A DNA stretch of 64,000 bases from Geodermatophilus poikilotrophus. Its GTDB lineage: Bacteria > Actinomycetota > Actinomycetes > Mycobacteriales > Geodermatophilaceae. Shown here one piece after another: positions 26,974-36,597 of this stretch. The stretch spans positions 372,001 to 436,000 of the forward strand of contig NZ_FOIE01000003.1 in assembly GCF_900111455.1 (NCBI RefSeq), read 5' to 3'. The notes beneath the pieces are model-generated. The model ran no database searches. It had not been told where the DNA came from and was given only the letters and a program-made list of their open reading frames with translations. Numbering within the stretch: position 1 is the stretch's first letter; each line of letters begins with the position of its first letter. The translations under genes and the position numbers were made by a program.

Positions 26974-28230
26974 TCAGGCGCGGTCGAGCGCGTCCGTGAG
27001 CAGGTCGCGGGTGAGCTCGACCTGCCACTCCCGGGCGCCACCGGCCCGCAGCGTCGCGGCGACCGTGTCGGCGTCCCGCGGCTCGGGCGGGGTCCACATC
27101 AGTCGGCGCACCAGGTCGGGGGAGACCAGGTTCTCGACCGGCAGGGCGTGCGTCGCGGCCAGCTCGGCCAGCCCGGCGCGGGCGGCCTGCAGCCGGGTGG
27201 CGGCGGCCGGGTCGCGGTCGGCCCAGCGGTTCACCGGCGGCGGGCCGTCACCGGGCCGGCTGTGCAGGGGCAGCTCGGACTCCGGCAGCTCCCGGCCGCG
27301 GGTCAGCGCCCCGAACCAGGTGCCGACCAGCTTGCGGTTGGCCCGACCCCGGAAGACCGGCAGCTCCAGCAGCGCGGCCTCGGTGCGCGGGTCGGCCTGC
27401 ACCGCGGAGACCATCGCCGCGTCGGGCAGCACCCGCCCGGGGGCGACGTCGCGGCGGCGGGCCAGCTCGTCGCGGGCCTGCCACAGCGCGCGGAGCATGC
27501 CGAGCTGCCGGCGGTTGCGCAGCCCGTGCACGCCCGACGTCCGCCGCCAGGGGTCGGCCTTGGGCGCCGGCGGCCCGGCGGCCAGGATCGCGGCGAACTC
27601 CTGCCGCGCCCACTCGGTCTTGCCCTGCTCCTCGAGGATGGCGGCCAGCGCGTCGCGCAGGTCGACGAGCACCTCGACGTCCAGTGCGGCGTAGACCAGC
27701 CACTCCTCGGGCAGCGGCCGGGTGCTCCAGTCGGCGGCCGAGTGCCCCTTCTCCAGGCGGTAGCCCAGCAGCGACTCGACGACGGCGCCCAGGCCCACCC
27801 GCGGCAGACCCGCCAGCCGGGCGGCGAGCTCGGTGTCGAACAGCCTCGCCGGCACCAGCCCGACCTCGGCCAGCGACGGCAGGTCCTGGCTGGCCGCGTG
27901 CAGCACCCACTCGGCGTCGACGACCGCCGACCGCACGACCGACAGGTCCGGCAGCGGGATCGGGTCGATGAGCCCGGTGCCCGTGCCGGCGCGGCGCAGC
28001 TGCACGAGGTAGGCCCGCTGGCCGTAGCGGTAGCCGGAGGCGCGTTCGGCGTCGACGGCGACCGGGCCGCTGCCGGCCGCCAGCGCCTCGGCGTACTCGA
28101 CCAGGGCCGTCGAGGTCTCGATGACCGGGGGCAGCCCGTCGCGCGGGGCGAGCAGCGGAACCGCCGGGGGAGCGGTCGGCTCGTCGTCCGGCTCGGGGAG
28201 GGGCTGGGCGGGGATGGGCTCGGTGCTCAG
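26974..28230 (-). CDS. Ribonuclease D-like 3'-5' exonuclease with HRDC domain
   Basis: This 418-residue DEDD-superfamily nuclease has PVAVDAERASGYRYGQRAYL as Exo I (D-x-E), FDTELAARLAGLPRVGLGAV as Exo II and WLVYAALDVEVLVDLRDAL as Exo III (Y-x-x-x-D). The HRDC domain (from about 230) includes RNRRQLGMLRALWQARDELA. It likely trims structured RNA 3' ends. There is no in-frame ATG, GTG or TTG near the N-terminus. The best start is CTG at 28230 (LSTEPIPAQPLPEPDDE), 7 bases after an AAGGTGG ribosome binding site. It lies in the conserved dxs-hemE interval, as Rv2681 does by memory. Confidence 0.85.
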   Translation of the reverse strand: MSTEPIPAQPLPEPDDEPTAPPAVPLLAPRDGLPPVIETSTALVEYAEALAAGSGPVAVDAERASGYRYGQRAYLVQLRRAGTGTGLIDPIPLPDLSVVRSAVVDAEWVLHAASQDLPSLAEVGLVPARLFDTELAARLAGLPRVGLGAVVESLLGYRLEKGHSAADWSTRPLPEEWLVYAALDVEVLVDLRDALAAILEEQGKTEWARQEFAAILAAGPPAPKADPWRRTSGVHGLRNRRQLGMLRALWQARDELARRRDVAPGRVLPDAAMVSAVQADPRTEAALLELPVFRGRANRKLVGTWFGALTRGRELPESELPLHSRPGDGPPPVNRWADRDPAAATRLQAARAGLAELAATHALPVENLVSPDLVRRLMWTPPEPRDADTVAATLRAGGAREWQVELTRDLLTDALDRA

Positions 28231-28355
28231 GGCTGGTCCACCTTCTCGCCCGTCTCGACAGCGTGTACAGCGCGCGGTTCTACGGCAGGGGCCGCAGCAG
28301 GCCCCGGGGACGGGGCGCCGGCGCGGGGGCGACAGGCACCCCCGGGTCTCCGATG

Positions 28356-28985
28356 TTAGAGAGTGCCGTCCTCCTGCGGCCCGGAGGGACCCAGCAGCCG
28401 GACGCCGGGCGGCGGCAGCCCGGCCGCGCTGCCCAGCACGTCCAGCCACGCGTTCAGGTGCCGGTCGAGGTGGCTGTCCTCGGCCGTCCAGGAGGCGCGG
28501 ATCTCGACGTCGACCGAGTGCTCGGGGCCGGCGAGATCGCCGAACCGGGTCGAGGCGGTGCGGGTGACGGTGCCGCCGAGGGCGTGCGACGCGGCGCCGC
28601 ACTCCTCGAGGGCGTCGGTCAGCCAGCTCCAGGCGACCTCGGAGAACATCGCGTCGTCGACCATGTGCTCGTCGGTGGTGGCCGACAGGTAGCCGACGCA
28701 GCGGGTGGTGCCGGCCCAGGACTCGTGCCCGGCCGGGTCGTGCAGCACGATGAACCGCCCGTTGGCGACCTCGACGTCCTCGTCGCCGTCCGGCTCGGTG
28801 ACCAGCGCACCGACCGCGTACGCGTGGGGGGCCAGCCGCTGCGGGGCGGGGATGGCCTCCAGGGCGATCTCGGGCCGGGCGGTCACCCCGGCCAGCGCCT
28901 CCAGGGCAGCGCGGAACTCCTCCGGCGGGTCGCCGCCGGGTCGGTCCGCGCCGTGGCCGGTCCCGGCCAGGCTGGAAGGCTCCAC
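28356..28985 (-). CDS. DUF3000 domain-containing protein
   Basis: This 209-residue protein starts at GTG 28985. FRAALEALAGVTARPEIALE begins the DUF3000 domain. LAPHAYAVGALVTEPDG, NGRFIVLHDPAGHESWAGTT and RCVGYLSATTDEHMVDDAMF follow, then EVAWSWLTDALEECGA. It is found in actinobacteria between the RNase D-like gene and hemE, and no biochemical role is established. No signal peptide or membrane segment is seen. It probably shares a transcript with the RNase D gene, although 125 GC-rich bases with small inverted repeats lie between them. The start is 91 bases from divergent hemE. Confidence 0.88.
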   Translation of the reverse strand: MEPSSLAGTGHGADRPGGDPPEEFRAALEALAGVTARPEIALEAIPAPQRLAPHAYAVGALVTEPDGDEDVEVANGRFIVLHDPAGHESWAGTTRCVGYLSATTDEHMVDDAMFSEVAWSWLTDALEECGAASHALGGTVTRTASTRFGDLAGPEHSVDVEIRASWTAEDSHLDRHLNAWLDVLGSAAGLPPPGVRLLGPSGPQEDGTL

Positions 28986-29076
28986 GTTCGCAGGGTAGGT
29001 CGCCCGACCGCCCCGTGCCGCCGACGCGCCGCACGGGTTCCGGGAGGCCATGCCGTTTCTGGGAGGATGGGACGTC

Positions 29077-30144
29077 GTGACCGCTGTTGCCGATGCCGCG
29101 CCGACGCCCGCGCCCTCTCCCGCCGACTCGGACCTGGTCCGGGCCGCTCGCGGCCTGCCGGTGCGGCGCACCCCGGTGTGGTTCATGCGCCAGGCCGGCC
29201 GCTCGCTGCCGGAGTACCGGGCGCTGCGCGCGGGCACCCGGATGCTCGACGCCTGCCAGGACCCCGACCTGGTCACCGAGATCACCCTGCAGCCGGTGCG
29301 CCGGCACGGGGTGGACGCCGCGATCCTCTTCTCCGACATCGTGCTGCCGCTGGTGGTGGCCGGCGTCGACATCGACATCAAGCCGGGGGTCGGGCCGGTC
29401 ATCACCTCGCCCGTGCGCAGCGTCGCCGACGTCGACGCGCTGCCGCCGCTGGAGCCCGACCGGCTGGCCTTCCTCGCCACGGCCGTGCGCCGGCTGGTCG
29501 CCGAGCTCGGGGCCACCCCGCTGATCGGCTTCGCCGGCGCGCCGTTCACCCTCGCCACCTACCTGATCGAGGGCGGGCCCTCCAAGGAGCACGCCCGCAC
29601 CAAGGCCTTCATGTACGCCGAGCCGGAGGCCTGGGGGCGGCTGCTGGACCGGCTCGCGGTCTCGGCGGCCACGTTCCTCACCACCCAGGTCGACGCCGGC
29701 GCCTCGGCGGTGCAGCTGTTCGACTCCTGGGCCGGGGTCCTCTCGGCGGCCGACTACGCCGAGCGGGTGCTGCCGCACTCCCGCGCGGTCCTCGACGCCC
29801 TGGGCGACCGCGACGTACCGAAGATCCACTTCGGCGTCGGCACCGGGGAGCTGCTGCCGTTGATCGGGGACGCCGGAGCCGACGTCGTGGGCGTCGACTG
29901 GCGGGTGCCCCTCGACGAGGCCGCCCGCCGGGTGGGCCCGCAGCGCTCGCTGCAGGGCAACCTCGACCCCGCCGTCCTGCTGGCCGACCCCGCCACCGTC
30001 GACCGCGAGGTGCGCCGGGTGGTGGCGCAGGGCCGGGCCGCGCGCGGGCACGTGTTCAACCTCGGCCACGGCGTGCTCCCCGACACCGATCCCGGCGTGC
30101 TGACCTCCGTCGTCGACCTGGTGCACGAGCTGACGAGCCGATGA
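29077..30144 (+). CDS. hemE: Uroporphyrinogen decarboxylase
   Basis: This 355-residue TIM-barrel enzyme removes four carboxyls from uroporphyrinogen III to give coproporphyrinogen [22 protein letters not shown] is signature 1 with the substrate-binding Arg. [16 protein letters not shown] contains the catalytic Asp, [17 protein letters not shown] is signature 2, and [13 protein letters not shown] the C-terminal His motif. GTG 29077 follows GGGAGGATGGGA. The stop overlaps the hemY ATG (ATGA). Confidence 0.96.
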   Translation: MTAVADAAPTPAPSPADSDLVRAARGLPVRRTPVWFMRQAGRSLPEYRALRAGTRMLDACQDPDLVTEITLQPVRRHGVDAAILFSDIVLPLVVAGVDIDIKPGVGPVITSPVRSVADVDALPPLEPDRLAFLATAVRRLVAELGATPLIGFAGAPFTLATYLIEGGPSKEHARTKAFMYAEPEAWGRLLDRLAVSAATFLTTQVDAGASAVQLFDSWAGVLSAADYAERVLPHSRAVLDALGDRDVPKIHFGVGTGELLPLIGDAGADVVGVDWRVPLDEAARRVGPQRSLQGNLDPAVLLADPATVDREVRRVVAQGRAARGHVFNLGHGVLPDTDPGVLTSVVDLVHELTSR

Positions 30145-31505
30145 GCCGGCTGGTCGTCGTCGGCGCCGGGATCACCGGGCTGGCCGCGGCGTTCGAGTGG
30201 CACCGGCGGCGCCCGGACGACGAGGTCGTCGTCCTGGAGGCGGGCGACCGCATCGGCGGCAAGCTCGACCGCGTCGAGCTCGCCGGGCACTGGTACGACA
30301 CCGGCCCCGACGCGGTGCTGGCCCGGGTGCCCGAGGCGGTGCAACTGGTCGAGCGGCTCGGGCTGGGCGACCGGCTGGTCGCGCCGGCCACCACGCAGGC
30401 GTCGGTGGTGCTGCCCGACGGCCGCTTCCCGCTGCCGGCCGGCACGGTGCTCGGCGTCCCGGCGTCGGCCGAGGGGCTCGACGGCGTGCTGACCCCGGAC
30501 GGCGTGGCGCGGGTGGCCGCAGAGGCCGACCTCCCACCGCTGGCCCTGGAGGGCGACGTGGCGGTGGGCGCCCTGCTGCGCGCGCGGCTGGGCGACGAGG
30601 TCGTCGACCGGCTGGTCGAGCCGCTGCTCGGCGGCGTCTACGCGGGGCGGGCCGACGAGCTGTCGCTGACCGCGACGATGCCGCAGCTGGCCGCGCACCT
30701 GCCCGCCGCAGGGTCCGTGCTGGGTGCGGCGGCCGCCGCCCGCGACGCCGGGGCGGGCAGCCGCTTCGACGCCGGCGCGCCGGTGTTCGCGACCGTCGCC
30801 GACGGCATCGGCTCGCTGCCCGCCGCTCTGGTGGCCGCCTCGGGGGCCGACGTCCGGCTGCGCACCCCGGCACACGGCCTGACCCGGACGGCGACCGGCT
30901 TCGAGCTCTCGGTCGGCCGGGCGAACGCGCCCGAGCGGCTGACCGCGGACGCCGTCCTGGTGACCGCGCCGGCGCCCAAGGCCGCCCGGCTGCTGGCCGG
31001 GGTCGCGCCCGGGGCGGTCGAGCCGCTGCAGGGCATCCCGTACGCGTCCGTGGCGGTGGTCGCGATGGCCTTCCCGGCGCAGGACGTCGCCGCCGGGTCC
31101 GGGCTGCTGGTGCCACCGGTGTCCGGCCGGCTGGTCAAGGGCGTGACCGTCTCCTCGCGGAAGTGGCGGCACCTGGACGGGGAGCACCTGCTGGTGCGCT
31201 CGTCGGTGGGCCGGTTCCGCGACGAGCGGGAGCTCCAGCGCGACGACGACGACCTCGCCGCGGCCGTGGTCGCCGACGTCGCCGACCTGCTGCAGCTGTC
31301 GCGCCCCGAGCCGGTCGCCACCCGCGTCGTCCGCTGGGGCGGCGGACTGCCGCAGTACCTGGTCGGCCACCAGGGACGGGTCGACGCCGTCCGCGCCGCC
31401 GTCAGCGCGGTTCCGGGGCTGGCGATCGCGGGTGCGGCGTTCCGGGGCGTCGGCGTCCCCGCGTGCATCCGCGACGCCCACCACGCGGTCGACGCGCTGC
31501 TCTGA
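30141..31505 (+). CDS. hemY: Coproporphyrinogen III / protoporphyrinogen oxidase (HemY/CgoX)
   Basis: This 454-residue FAD enzyme opens [20 protein letters not shown] with the dinucleotide-binding G-x-G-x-x-G, then [14 protein letters not shown] with the ribose-binding Glu. [20 protein letters not shown] contacts FAD. The C-terminal FAD motif reads [20 protein letters not shown]. Because hemQ is two genes downstream, it most likely oxidises coproporphyrinogen III to coproporphyrin III (CgoX) in the coproporphyrin-dependent heme route. ATG 30141 is fixed by the 4-base overlap with hemE. A GTGGC-CGGC-GCCAC palindrome follows the stop. Confidence 0.93.
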   Translation: MSRLVVVGAGITGLAAAFEWHRRRPDDEVVVLEAGDRIGGKLDRVELAGHWYDTGPDAVLARVPEAVQLVERLGLGDRLVAPATTQASVVLPDGRFPLPAGTVLGVPASAEGLDGVLTPDGVARVAAEADLPPLALEGDVAVGALLRARLGDEVVDRLVEPLLGGVYAGRADELSLTATMPQLAAHLPAAGSVLGAAAAARDAGAGSRFDAGAPVFATVADGIGSLPAALVAASGADVRLRTPAHGLTRTATGFELSVGRANAPERLTADAVLVTAPAPKAARLLAGVAPGAVEPLQGIPYASVAVVAMAFPAQDVAAGSGLLVPPVSGRLVKGVTVSSRKWRHLDGEHLLVRSSVGRFRDERELQRDDDDLAAAVVADVADLLQLSRPEPVATRVVRWGGGLPQYLVGHQGRVDAVRAAVSAVPGLAIAGAAFRGVGVPACIRDAHHAVDALL

Positions 31506-31567
31506 GCCGTGGCCGGCGCCACGGTGGGCCCGGGCATGGGAGCGGGCCCGGGGGCGTTGGTTCCGCA

Positions 31568-31729
31568 GTGAGCACCGTGCACCACCCCGCCCGACCCGTC
31601 CTGCGACCCGCCCGCTGCCTGAGCCACCACGTCTGGATGGCCGCGTGCAGCGACTGCCGCGACGCCCACGCCGAGCTCACGACGAGCCGGCGGGGCGCCG
31701 GTCAGCAGCGGACCGACACCCGCGCCTGA
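31568..31729 (+). CDS. Small Cys-pair protein inside the heme cluster, 53 aa
   Basis: GTG 31568 opens a 53-residue frame with [20 protein letters not shown], then [20 protein letters not shown]. It has three cysteines (C-x10-C-x2-C) and three histidines in the first half, a metal-binding-like pattern, and a basic tail. It is too short to be certain. It sits between hemY and hemQ on the same strand with third-position bias like its neighbours. I know no named family for it. Confidence 0.45.
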   Translation: MSTVHHPARPVLRPARCLSHHVWMAACSDCRDAHAELTTSRRGAGQQRTDTRA

Positions 31730-31800
31730 CGCCCTCGCCGCCGCTCGTCCCCACCGGGGCGGGCGGCGGTGCCGTGTCGGCCGCGGGGGATGATGGGGGC

Positions 31801-32517
31801 ATGAGCGAGCAGACCGACCAGCGCAGCATCGGCAAGCGGGCGAACGAGTTGAACGCCACCATCCGCTACACGATGTGGTCGGTGTTCCGGCTGGCCCGCC
31901 CGCTGGGCGAGGAGCAGCGCACCGCCGTCGCCGACGAGGTGCAGGGTCTGCTCGACGAGCTCGCCGGCAAGGACGTCGTCGTCCGCGGGACCTACGACAT
32001 CGCCGGGTTCCGCGCCGACGCCGACCTGATGGTCTGGTGGCACGCCGAGACGCCCGAGGCGCTGCAGGAGGCCTACACCCGGCTGCGCCGCACCGCGCTG
32101 GGCCGGCACCTGGAGCCGGTGTGGTCGCAGCTGGCGCTGCACCGGCCGGCGGAGTTCAACCGCAGCCACATCCCGGCGTTCCTGGCCGACGAGGAGCCGC
32201 GCCGCTACGTCTGCGTGTACCCGTTCGTGCGGTCCTACGAGTGGTACCTGCTGCCCGACGAGGAGCGGCGGGACATGCTCAAGGAGCACGGCATGCAGGC
32301 CCGGCCGTACCCGGACGTGCGCGCGAACACCGTCGCGGCCTTCGCGCTCGGCGACTACGAGTGGATGCTCGCCTTCGAGGCCGACGAGCTGCACCGCATC
32401 GTGGACCTGATGCGCGACCTGCGGGCCAGCCGCGCCCGGCGGCACGTCCGCGAGGAGGTGCCGTTCTACACCGGCGTCCGCAAGCCGGTCGCGGAGCTCG
32501 TCGCCGACCTGCCGTGA
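31801..32517 (+). CDS. hemQ: Coproheme decarboxylase HemQ (chlorite-dismutase family)
   Basis: This 238-residue protein decarboxylates iron-coproporphyrin III to heme b with peroxide. [19 protein letters not shown] begins the first ferredoxin-like half. [40 protein letters not shown] (with the [10 protein letters not shown] catalytic-Tyr segment) and [20 protein letters not shown] (proximal heme His in the E-H-G) are diagnostic. The distal Gln/Arg pattern is of the HemQ type, not a true chlorite dismutase. ATG 31801 is well placed, and the stop overlaps the following GTG. No ferrochelatase gene is in this window. Confidence 0.95.
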   Translation: MSEQTDQRSIGKRANELNATIRYTMWSVFRLARPLGEEQRTAVADEVQGLLDELAGKDVVVRGTYDIAGFRADADLMVWWHAETPEALQEAYTRLRRTALGRHLEPVWSQLALHRPAEFNRSHIPAFLADEEPRRYVCVYPFVRSYEWYLLPDEERRDMLKEHGMQARPYPDVRANTVAAFALGDYEWMLAFEADELHRIVDLMRDLRASRARRHVREEVPFYTGVRKPVAELVADLP

Positions 32518-33002
32518 GCCGGCGCGCGCCGGGGGAGCGACTGCGCACCGTCCGGCGCGCCTGCCTGCTGGACGCGCCGGCGGACGTCGTCTGGCGGGCG
32601 CTGCGGGCGCCGGCCACCCTGGTCCACGTCGCCGCCCCGGTGCTCCGGATGCCGGCGCTCGAGCGCCGGGACCGATCCTGGCAACCGGGGGAGCCGGTCA
32701 CCACGTGGTTGCTGCTGTTCGGGCTCCTGCCCGTGTCGCGGCACACCGTGGTGATCGAGGCCCTCGACGACGCGGCGATGACCGTGCGGACGGAGGAGCG
32801 CGGCGGGCCGGTGTCGGTGTGGCGCCACCGCATCACCGTCGAGCCGGCCGGACCCGGGCGCTGCCGGTACACCGACGAGGTCGAGATCGGCGCCGGACCG
32901 CTCACCGGTCCCGTGCGCGTCCTCGCGAGCGGCTTCTTCCGCTGGCGGCAGCACCGCTGGCAGCGGCTGGCCCGGGTGCTCGCCGCGGCGACCCGGCCCT
33001 GA
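32514..33002 (+). CDS. SRPBCC-fold ligand-binding protein
   Basis: This 162-residue protein has GTG 32514 overlapping the hemQ stop. [20 protein letters not shown] at the start, [20 protein letters not shown] in the middle, [20 protein letters not shown] next, and the terminal helix [18 protein letters not shown] form the helix-grip of the START/polyketide-cyclase superfamily. No catalytic residue is evident. Coupling to hemQ suggests a ligand linked to porphyrin or lipid chemistry, which is inference. A hairpin follows. Confidence 0.78.
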   Translation: MSRRAPGERLRTVRRACLLDAPADVVWRALRAPATLVHVAAPVLRMPALERRDRSWQPGEPVTTWLLLFGLLPVSRHTVVIEALDDAAMTVRTEERGGPVSVWRHRITVEPAGPGRCRYTDEVEIGAGPLTGPVRVLASGFFRWRQHRWQRLARVLAAATRP

Positions 33003-33016
33003 GCCGAGGAGCGCGT

Positions 33017-33049
33017 CGTGGTCCCCTCCGGACCTGCGGGACGACCACG
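33017..33049. terminator. Hairpin between SRPBCC gene and msrB
   Basis: CGTGGTC (33017-33023) pairs with GACCACG (33043-33049), with additional CCC/GGG pairing inside. It lies between convergent stops at 33002 and 33072. Confidence 0.45.
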
Positions 33050-33071
33050 GCTCGCCACTCGCCGAGGGCGG

Positions 33072-33491
33072 TCAGCCCTCCGCGGACTCGAGGCGGATCG
33101 ACACCGAGTTGATGCAGTAGCGGTCGCCGGTCGGGGTCTGCGGGGCGTCGTCGAAGAGGTGCCCGAGGTGGCTGTGGCAGGTGCCGCACAGCACCTCGGT
33201 GCGGACCATCCCGTGGCTTCGGTCCTCGCGGAGGACGACGTTGTCGGCGGACGTCGGCTCGTAGAACGACGGCCACCCGCAGTGCGAGTCGAACTTCGTC
33301 TCCGACCGGAACAGCTCCGCTCCGCAGGCACGGCAGGTGTAGACCCCCTGCGTCCTGGTGTCGACGTACTCACCGGTCCAGGGCCGCTCCGTGCCGGCCT
33401 GGCGGAGGACGGCGTACTCCTCCGGCGACAGCTGCGCCCGCCACTCCTCGTCGCTCTTCGTGACCTTCGGCTGGTTCTGCGCGGTCGTCAT
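33072..33491 (-). CDS. msrB: Peptide-methionine (R)-S-oxide reductase
   Basis: This 139-residue enzyme repairs methionine R-sulfoxide in proteins. Two zinc CxxC pairs are visible: CRACG (after QGVYT) and [15 protein letters not shown] and [13 protein letters not shown] contain the substrate-binding His/Trp and catalytic Cys (R-Y-C-I-N). [17 protein letters not shown] is the typical N-terminal helix. ATG 33491 ([17 protein letters not shown]) gives the normal cytoplasmic length. It is the last gene of the block conserved with mycobacteria. Confidence 0.95.
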   Translation of the reverse strand: MTTAQNQPKVTKSDEEWRAQLSPEEYAVLRQAGTERPWTGEYVDTRTQGVYTCRACGAELFRSETKFDSHCGWPSFYEPTSADNVVLREDRSHGMVRTEVLCGTCHSHLGHLFDDAPQTPTGDRYCINSVSIRLESAEG

Positions 33492-33617
33492 GCGCTCAAC
33501 GGTACGAGCCGCGTGCGTTCCCCGGTCGGGAGCTCGCCGCTCCGTCGCAGCCGGGCGCCGGGCGGCACCCCTGACCCGGGTGCCGGCGCGTCGTCGCGTG
33601 CGGCGGAGACTGGACCG

Positions 33618-34070
33618 GTGCGCGAGCTCCTCGACGACGTCTGGTTCACCCGCGACCTGCCGGTGCTGCGGGCGATCGCCCGCCTGGTCGACGGTCCGGA
33701 GTACGGCGGCAACCCCTACCTCGGCCAGGTGGTGCCGGCGAGCGGGCTGCCCAAGCCGGAGGTGACCGCGGCCGCGCGGGCGCTGGTGTCCGCGGGTTAC
33801 GTGGAGGCGCTGACGAACTACGCCGGGGAGATCGTGCGGTTCACCGGCATCTCCGCGGAGGCCCGGCGGCTGACCGGGCTCTGGCCCACGCCGCAGGGGG
33901 AGTGGGACCGGCTGGTGGAGCAGCTCACCGCGCGGGCGGGCAACGCGCCGACCGACGTCGAGCGGGCCCGGTGGCGGGCCCTCGCGGACGCTGCCGTGGC
34001 GGTGGGGCCGGACGACGGCGCGCTGCTGATGTCGGCGCTCATCGGGGGGTACGTGCCGCGGGCGCGGTGA
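33618..34070 (+). CDS. Hypothetical protein with winged-helix-like N-terminus
   Basis: This 150-residue protein starts at GTG 33618. [20 protein letters not shown] is a helix. [20 protein letters not shown] then [20 protein letters not shown] looks like a winged helix (helix-turn-helix plus beta hairpin). The C-terminal half, [20 protein letters not shown] and onward, is all helical. It may be a small DNA-binding or scaffold protein, but no named family is recognised. It is convergent with cspA across a clear terminator, and its promoter lies in the 126-base gap to divergent msrB. Confidence 0.7.
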   Translation: MRELLDDVWFTRDLPVLRAIARLVDGPEYGGNPYLGQVVPASGLPKPEVTAAARALVSAGYVEALTNYAGEIVRFTGISAEARRLTGLWPTPQGEWDRLVEQLTARAGNAPTDVERARWRALADAAVAVGPDDGALLMSALIGGYVPRAR

Positions 34071-34084
34071 CGCCCCGGCAACGA

Positions 34085-34120
34085 CAGCGCCCCCGCCCGG
34101 AGAACCGGACGGGGGCGCTG
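34085..34120. terminator. Bidirectional hairpin terminator
   Basis: CAGCGCCCCCGCCCGG (34085-34100) pairs with CCGGACGGGGGCGCTG (34105-34120) with one mismatch in 16 and the tetraloop AGAA. It sits between the convergent stops at 34070 and 34135, so it can serve both genes. Confidence 0.85.
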
Positions 34121-34134
34121 TGCTGATCGTCGGA

Positions 34135-34338
34135 TCAGAGCGGGTTGACGTTCGCCGCCTGCGGGCCCTTCTGGCCCTGCTCGATGTCGAACGAGATCCG
34201 CTGGCCTTCGTCGAGCGAGCGGTACCCGCTGGTCTGGATGGCCGAGTAGTGGACGAACACATCCGGTCCGCCACCGTCAGGGGTGGCGAAGCCGAACCCC
34301 TTCTCCGCGTTGAACCACTTGACAGTTCCTTCGGGCAT
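34135..34338 (-). CDS. cspA: Cold shock domain protein
   Basis: This 67-residue five-strand OB-fold RNA chaperone reads [20 protein letters not shown] with RNP1 (KGFGFA), and [10 protein letters not shown] with RNP2 (VFVHY). Length and sequence are those of the major actinobacterial CspA. The leader upstream of 34338 is long (over 200 bases to the next gene), as expected for cold-shock regulation by the mRNA leader, but no structure is asserted. The ribosome binding site reads TAGGAGCGA. Confidence 0.95.
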   Translation of the reverse strand: MPEGTVKWFNAEKGFGFATPDGGGPDVFVHYSAIQTSGYRSLDEGQRISFDIEQGQKGPQAANVNPL

Positions 34339-34556
34339 TGCTCGCTCCTAGCTGAGGTGGTGCATCGGGGTCCTGCCATAGCGCAGGGCCTTCCCGACGG
34401 GGACGACCATAGCGGCCGGAGGGCGTCCGGGGGAACGCCGGGCGGGTGCGTCGGATCTTGCGGTGATCCTGCGGCTTCCTCGGTGGCGCCCTGCGGTGCG
34501 GACCGGATGGTCGTTCCCGCCGGGACGGACCCGGCCCCGACGGAACGGACTCCGCC

Positions 34557-34850
34557 ATGACCGCCGCCCCGCGCTCCACCGAACCGATCGTCCTGCTCGA
34601 CGTCGACGACCTCGCCGAGGCCGACCTCGACGCGGACCTGGCCGAGCGGCTGGAGCTGGACGGCCGGGTGTTCCCGCGCCCGGACGCCGCCGGCGCGCCG
34701 GCCGACGAGGTCCGGCGGCTCATCGCGGGGGCCGGCCCGCGGCCCACCCCGGCGGACACCGTCTCGCTGGCGGAGGCCATCCGCCGCGGCGGTGCCGCCG
34801 CGGTCTCGGTCCACGAGCTCGGGCTCAAGGCCGCGATGCTGGCGGGCTGA
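34557..34850 (+). CDS. Hypothetical acidic protein, 97 aa
   Basis: ATG 34557 gives [20 protein letters not shown], a strongly acidic stretch ([18 protein letters not shown]), then a helical segment and an ordered-looking end [28 protein letters not shown]. Coding is supported by third-position bias and a balanced composition. No motif or family is recognised. It stands alone between cspA (divergent) and a convergent membrane protein gene. Confidence 0.6.
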   Translation: MTAAPRSTEPIVLLDVDDLAEADLDADLAERLELDGRVFPRPDAAGAPADEVRRLIAGAGPRPTPADTVSLAEAIRRGGAAAVSVHELGLKAAMLAG

Positions 34851-35047
34851 GGTCGCAGGTCGGGCGTCGATGCCTCCGCCGGAACGGGGGACAGCCTCCT
34901 GGACTGCAGGTCCATGGACGGCTTCCGGGTCGAGCGACGACCCGACGGCCGTGGCGCCCCCGGCGCCCCGACGGCACCGAGATCCGCACCGGACCCAGCG
35001 CGGGACCACCCCTGCCCGCCGCAGCCTGGTGCTGCCGCGTTGCTGCG

Positions 35048-35443
35048 TCAGAGCAGGTGGCCGGGACCTTCGGGGAACGGGCGTCCCCGCGAGGGGACGG
35101 CGTAGTCGCCACCAGGCGCCGGGTCGGCCGGCCGGCCGGCCGGGAGCGCCAGCGGCTCCGGTCGCCAGGAGGACACGGTGATGGTCCCGGGCTCGTCCCA
35201 CGACTCCGCGCTCAGCCGCGCGCGCTCCTCGCGCCACGCCAGCACCGAGCGGTGCCAGCGGCGTCCGCCGACGTCCGCGCCGACCAGGACGGCGATGCCG
35301 ACGGCCACGGTCAGGCAGGCGTTGGTCACCGCGGTGGCGACGTCCAGCGCGGTCAGCTGCGGCCAGCCGATCGCCTCGATCTGGGCGCCGACGATCTCGA
35401 CGACGACGTAGAGCACGCCGTAGACCGCGAACGAGACCCGCAC
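35048..35443 (-). CDS. Small membrane protein with two helices
   Basis: GTG 35443 follows a perfect GGAGGAGG ribosome site. The protein (131 residues) opens [20 protein letters not shown] (helix 1), then [20 protein letters not shown] with [11 protein letters not shown] (helix 2), a basic loop [19 protein letters not shown], and a Pro-rich cytoplasmic tail. Function is unknown. An upstream ATG at 35473 would add ten Arg-rich residues and bypass the ribosome site. Confidence 0.65.
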   Translation of the reverse strand: MRVSFAVYGVLYVVVEIVGAQIEAIGWPQLTALDVATAVTNACLTVAVGIAVLVGADVGGRRWHRSVLAWREERARLSAESWDEPGTITVSSWRPEPLALPAGRPADPAPGGDYAVPSRGRPFPEGPGHLL

Positions 35444-35542
35444 CGTGCACCTCCTCCGTCGTGGACCGGACACGTCCTCAACGGCAGGTCGAGGGCGGCG
35501 GCGTCGTCCGCGCGGGGGACCATCACCCGTCCGGGTGACCGG

Positions 35543-35815
35543 TCAGGGCTGCAGCACCTCGTTCCACGGGCGCACCGCCCAGCTGGCGACCACACCGTTC
35601 ACCACGAACGGGTCGCCGGCGATGAACTCCTCGGCTGCCTCACGGGTGGTGAACACGCCCATGGCCTCGCCGTTCATCGGCTCGTCGAAGGTGCCGACCA
35701 TCAGCAGGTCCCCGCGCCGCGCGAACTCCTCGACCCGTGCCGAGTGAGCCGGGTAGTTCTCCTGGGCGAGTGGCAGGAAGTCCTCGACCGCGCGGTAGGT
35801 CATCACGTACTTCAT
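35543..35815 (-). CDS. YciI family protein
   Basis: This 90-residue dimeric alpha-beta barrel protein reads MKYVMTYRAVEDFLPLAQEN, then HSARVEEFARRGDLLMVGTF with the conserved His and the DEPMNGEAMGVF strand. REAAEEFIAGDPFVVNGVVA carries the D-P-F-V motif and WAVRPWNEVL ends the domain. YciI-like proteins are small ligand-binding or dehalogenase-like enzymes of mostly unknown substrate. ATG 35815 matches the family start exactly. Confidence 0.85.
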   Translation of the reverse strand: MKYVMTYRAVEDFLPLAQENYPAHSARVEEFARRGDLLMVGTFDEPMNGEAMGVFTTREAAEEFIAGDPFVVNGVVASWAVRPWNEVLQP

Positions 35816-36193
35816 GGCCGGGCATCCTGGCCCGGCGGGGCGCGCGACCGGGGCGCCCGGGGCGCGGCGACCGTGCGCGGTGCGACTCCCGCGGCCCGGT
35901 GTCGTGGCCCTGCGTCCCGGACGTCGCGAGGGCACACCGGCCGGTCCACGTCGGGCGCGGGCCGGCCGTCCGTCGGAAGACCACCCGTTCGGGTGTGAGG
36001 GGAGGCGTCTCACCGGGCATGACGTCCACGCCGTCCGCTTCCGCCGGGCGGCTCGCTCGGTCACCACGCCGACGTCACCACCACGACGTCGGCGTCCGAC
36101 CGTCGGACCACGCGCGGCCCCACCGGGCCGCACCCGCTGCACCCGGGCCGCGACCGCGGACCCGGGACCGACCGTGCCAACCGAGGAGACACC
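35816..36193. other. Divergent promoter interval without a gene
   Basis: No gene is supported in these 378 bases between the leftward yciI-like gene and the rightward GlsB-like gene. A short inverted repeat, CACCCGTTCGGGTG, lies at about 35983-35997. Promoters for both flanking genes must be here. I could not pick a convincing -35/-10 pair. Confidence 0.35.
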
Positions 36194-36466
36194 GTGATCT
36201 GGAACCTCATCGTCCTGCTGGTCATCGGGCTGGTGGCCGGGCTGATCGCCCGTGCCGTCATCCCCGGCAAGCAGGACCTCAGCATCCTCGCCACCATCGT
36301 GCTGGGGGTCATCGGCTCGTTCGTCGGCAACCTCCTCGGCGGACTGATCAGCGGCCGCGGCTTCGAGCTGGGGACGGCCGGGTGGATCGGCTCCATCATC
36401 GGGGCCATCGTCGTGCTCGGCGTCTACGTCGCCGTCACCGGTCGGCGGGGCACCCGAGCCCACTGA
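36194..36466 (+). CDS. GlsB/YeaQ/YmgE family stress membrane protein
   Basis: This 90-residue integral membrane protein has three Gly-rich helices: MIWNLIVLLVIGLVAGLIAR, ILATIVLGVIGSFVGNLLGG and WIGSIIGAIVVLGVYVAV. The G-x-x-x-G spacing, the A-R-x-x-x-P-G turn (ARAVIPGKQ) and the length identify the transglycosylase-associated (GlsB/YeaQ) family, usually induced by general stress. GTG 36194 follows GAGGAGAC. A strong terminator lies 90 bases past the stop. Confidence 0.9.
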   Translation: MIWNLIVLLVIGLVAGLIARAVIPGKQDLSILATIVLGVIGSFVGNLLGGLISGRGFELGTAGWIGSIIGAIVVLGVYVAVTGRRGTRAH

Positions 36467-36556
36467 CACGCTGACGCACCCGCTCGCCGGGCCGGCGGAG
36501 TGACCCGTGTCCTGTCCCGAGCCCACCGGTCGGCGGCCGCCGACCGACCGGATCGC

Positions 36557-36594
36557 GAGGTGCCCGCTCGTCCACGAGGACGGGCGGGCACCTC
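36557..36594. terminator. Strong bidirectional hairpin terminator
   Basis: GAGGTGCCCGCTCGTCC (36557-36573) pairs with GGACGGGCGGGCACCTC (36578-36594), 16 of 17 pairs, loop ACGA. It lies between the convergent stops at 36466 and 36598. Confidence 0.88.
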
Positions 36595-36597
36595 GCC

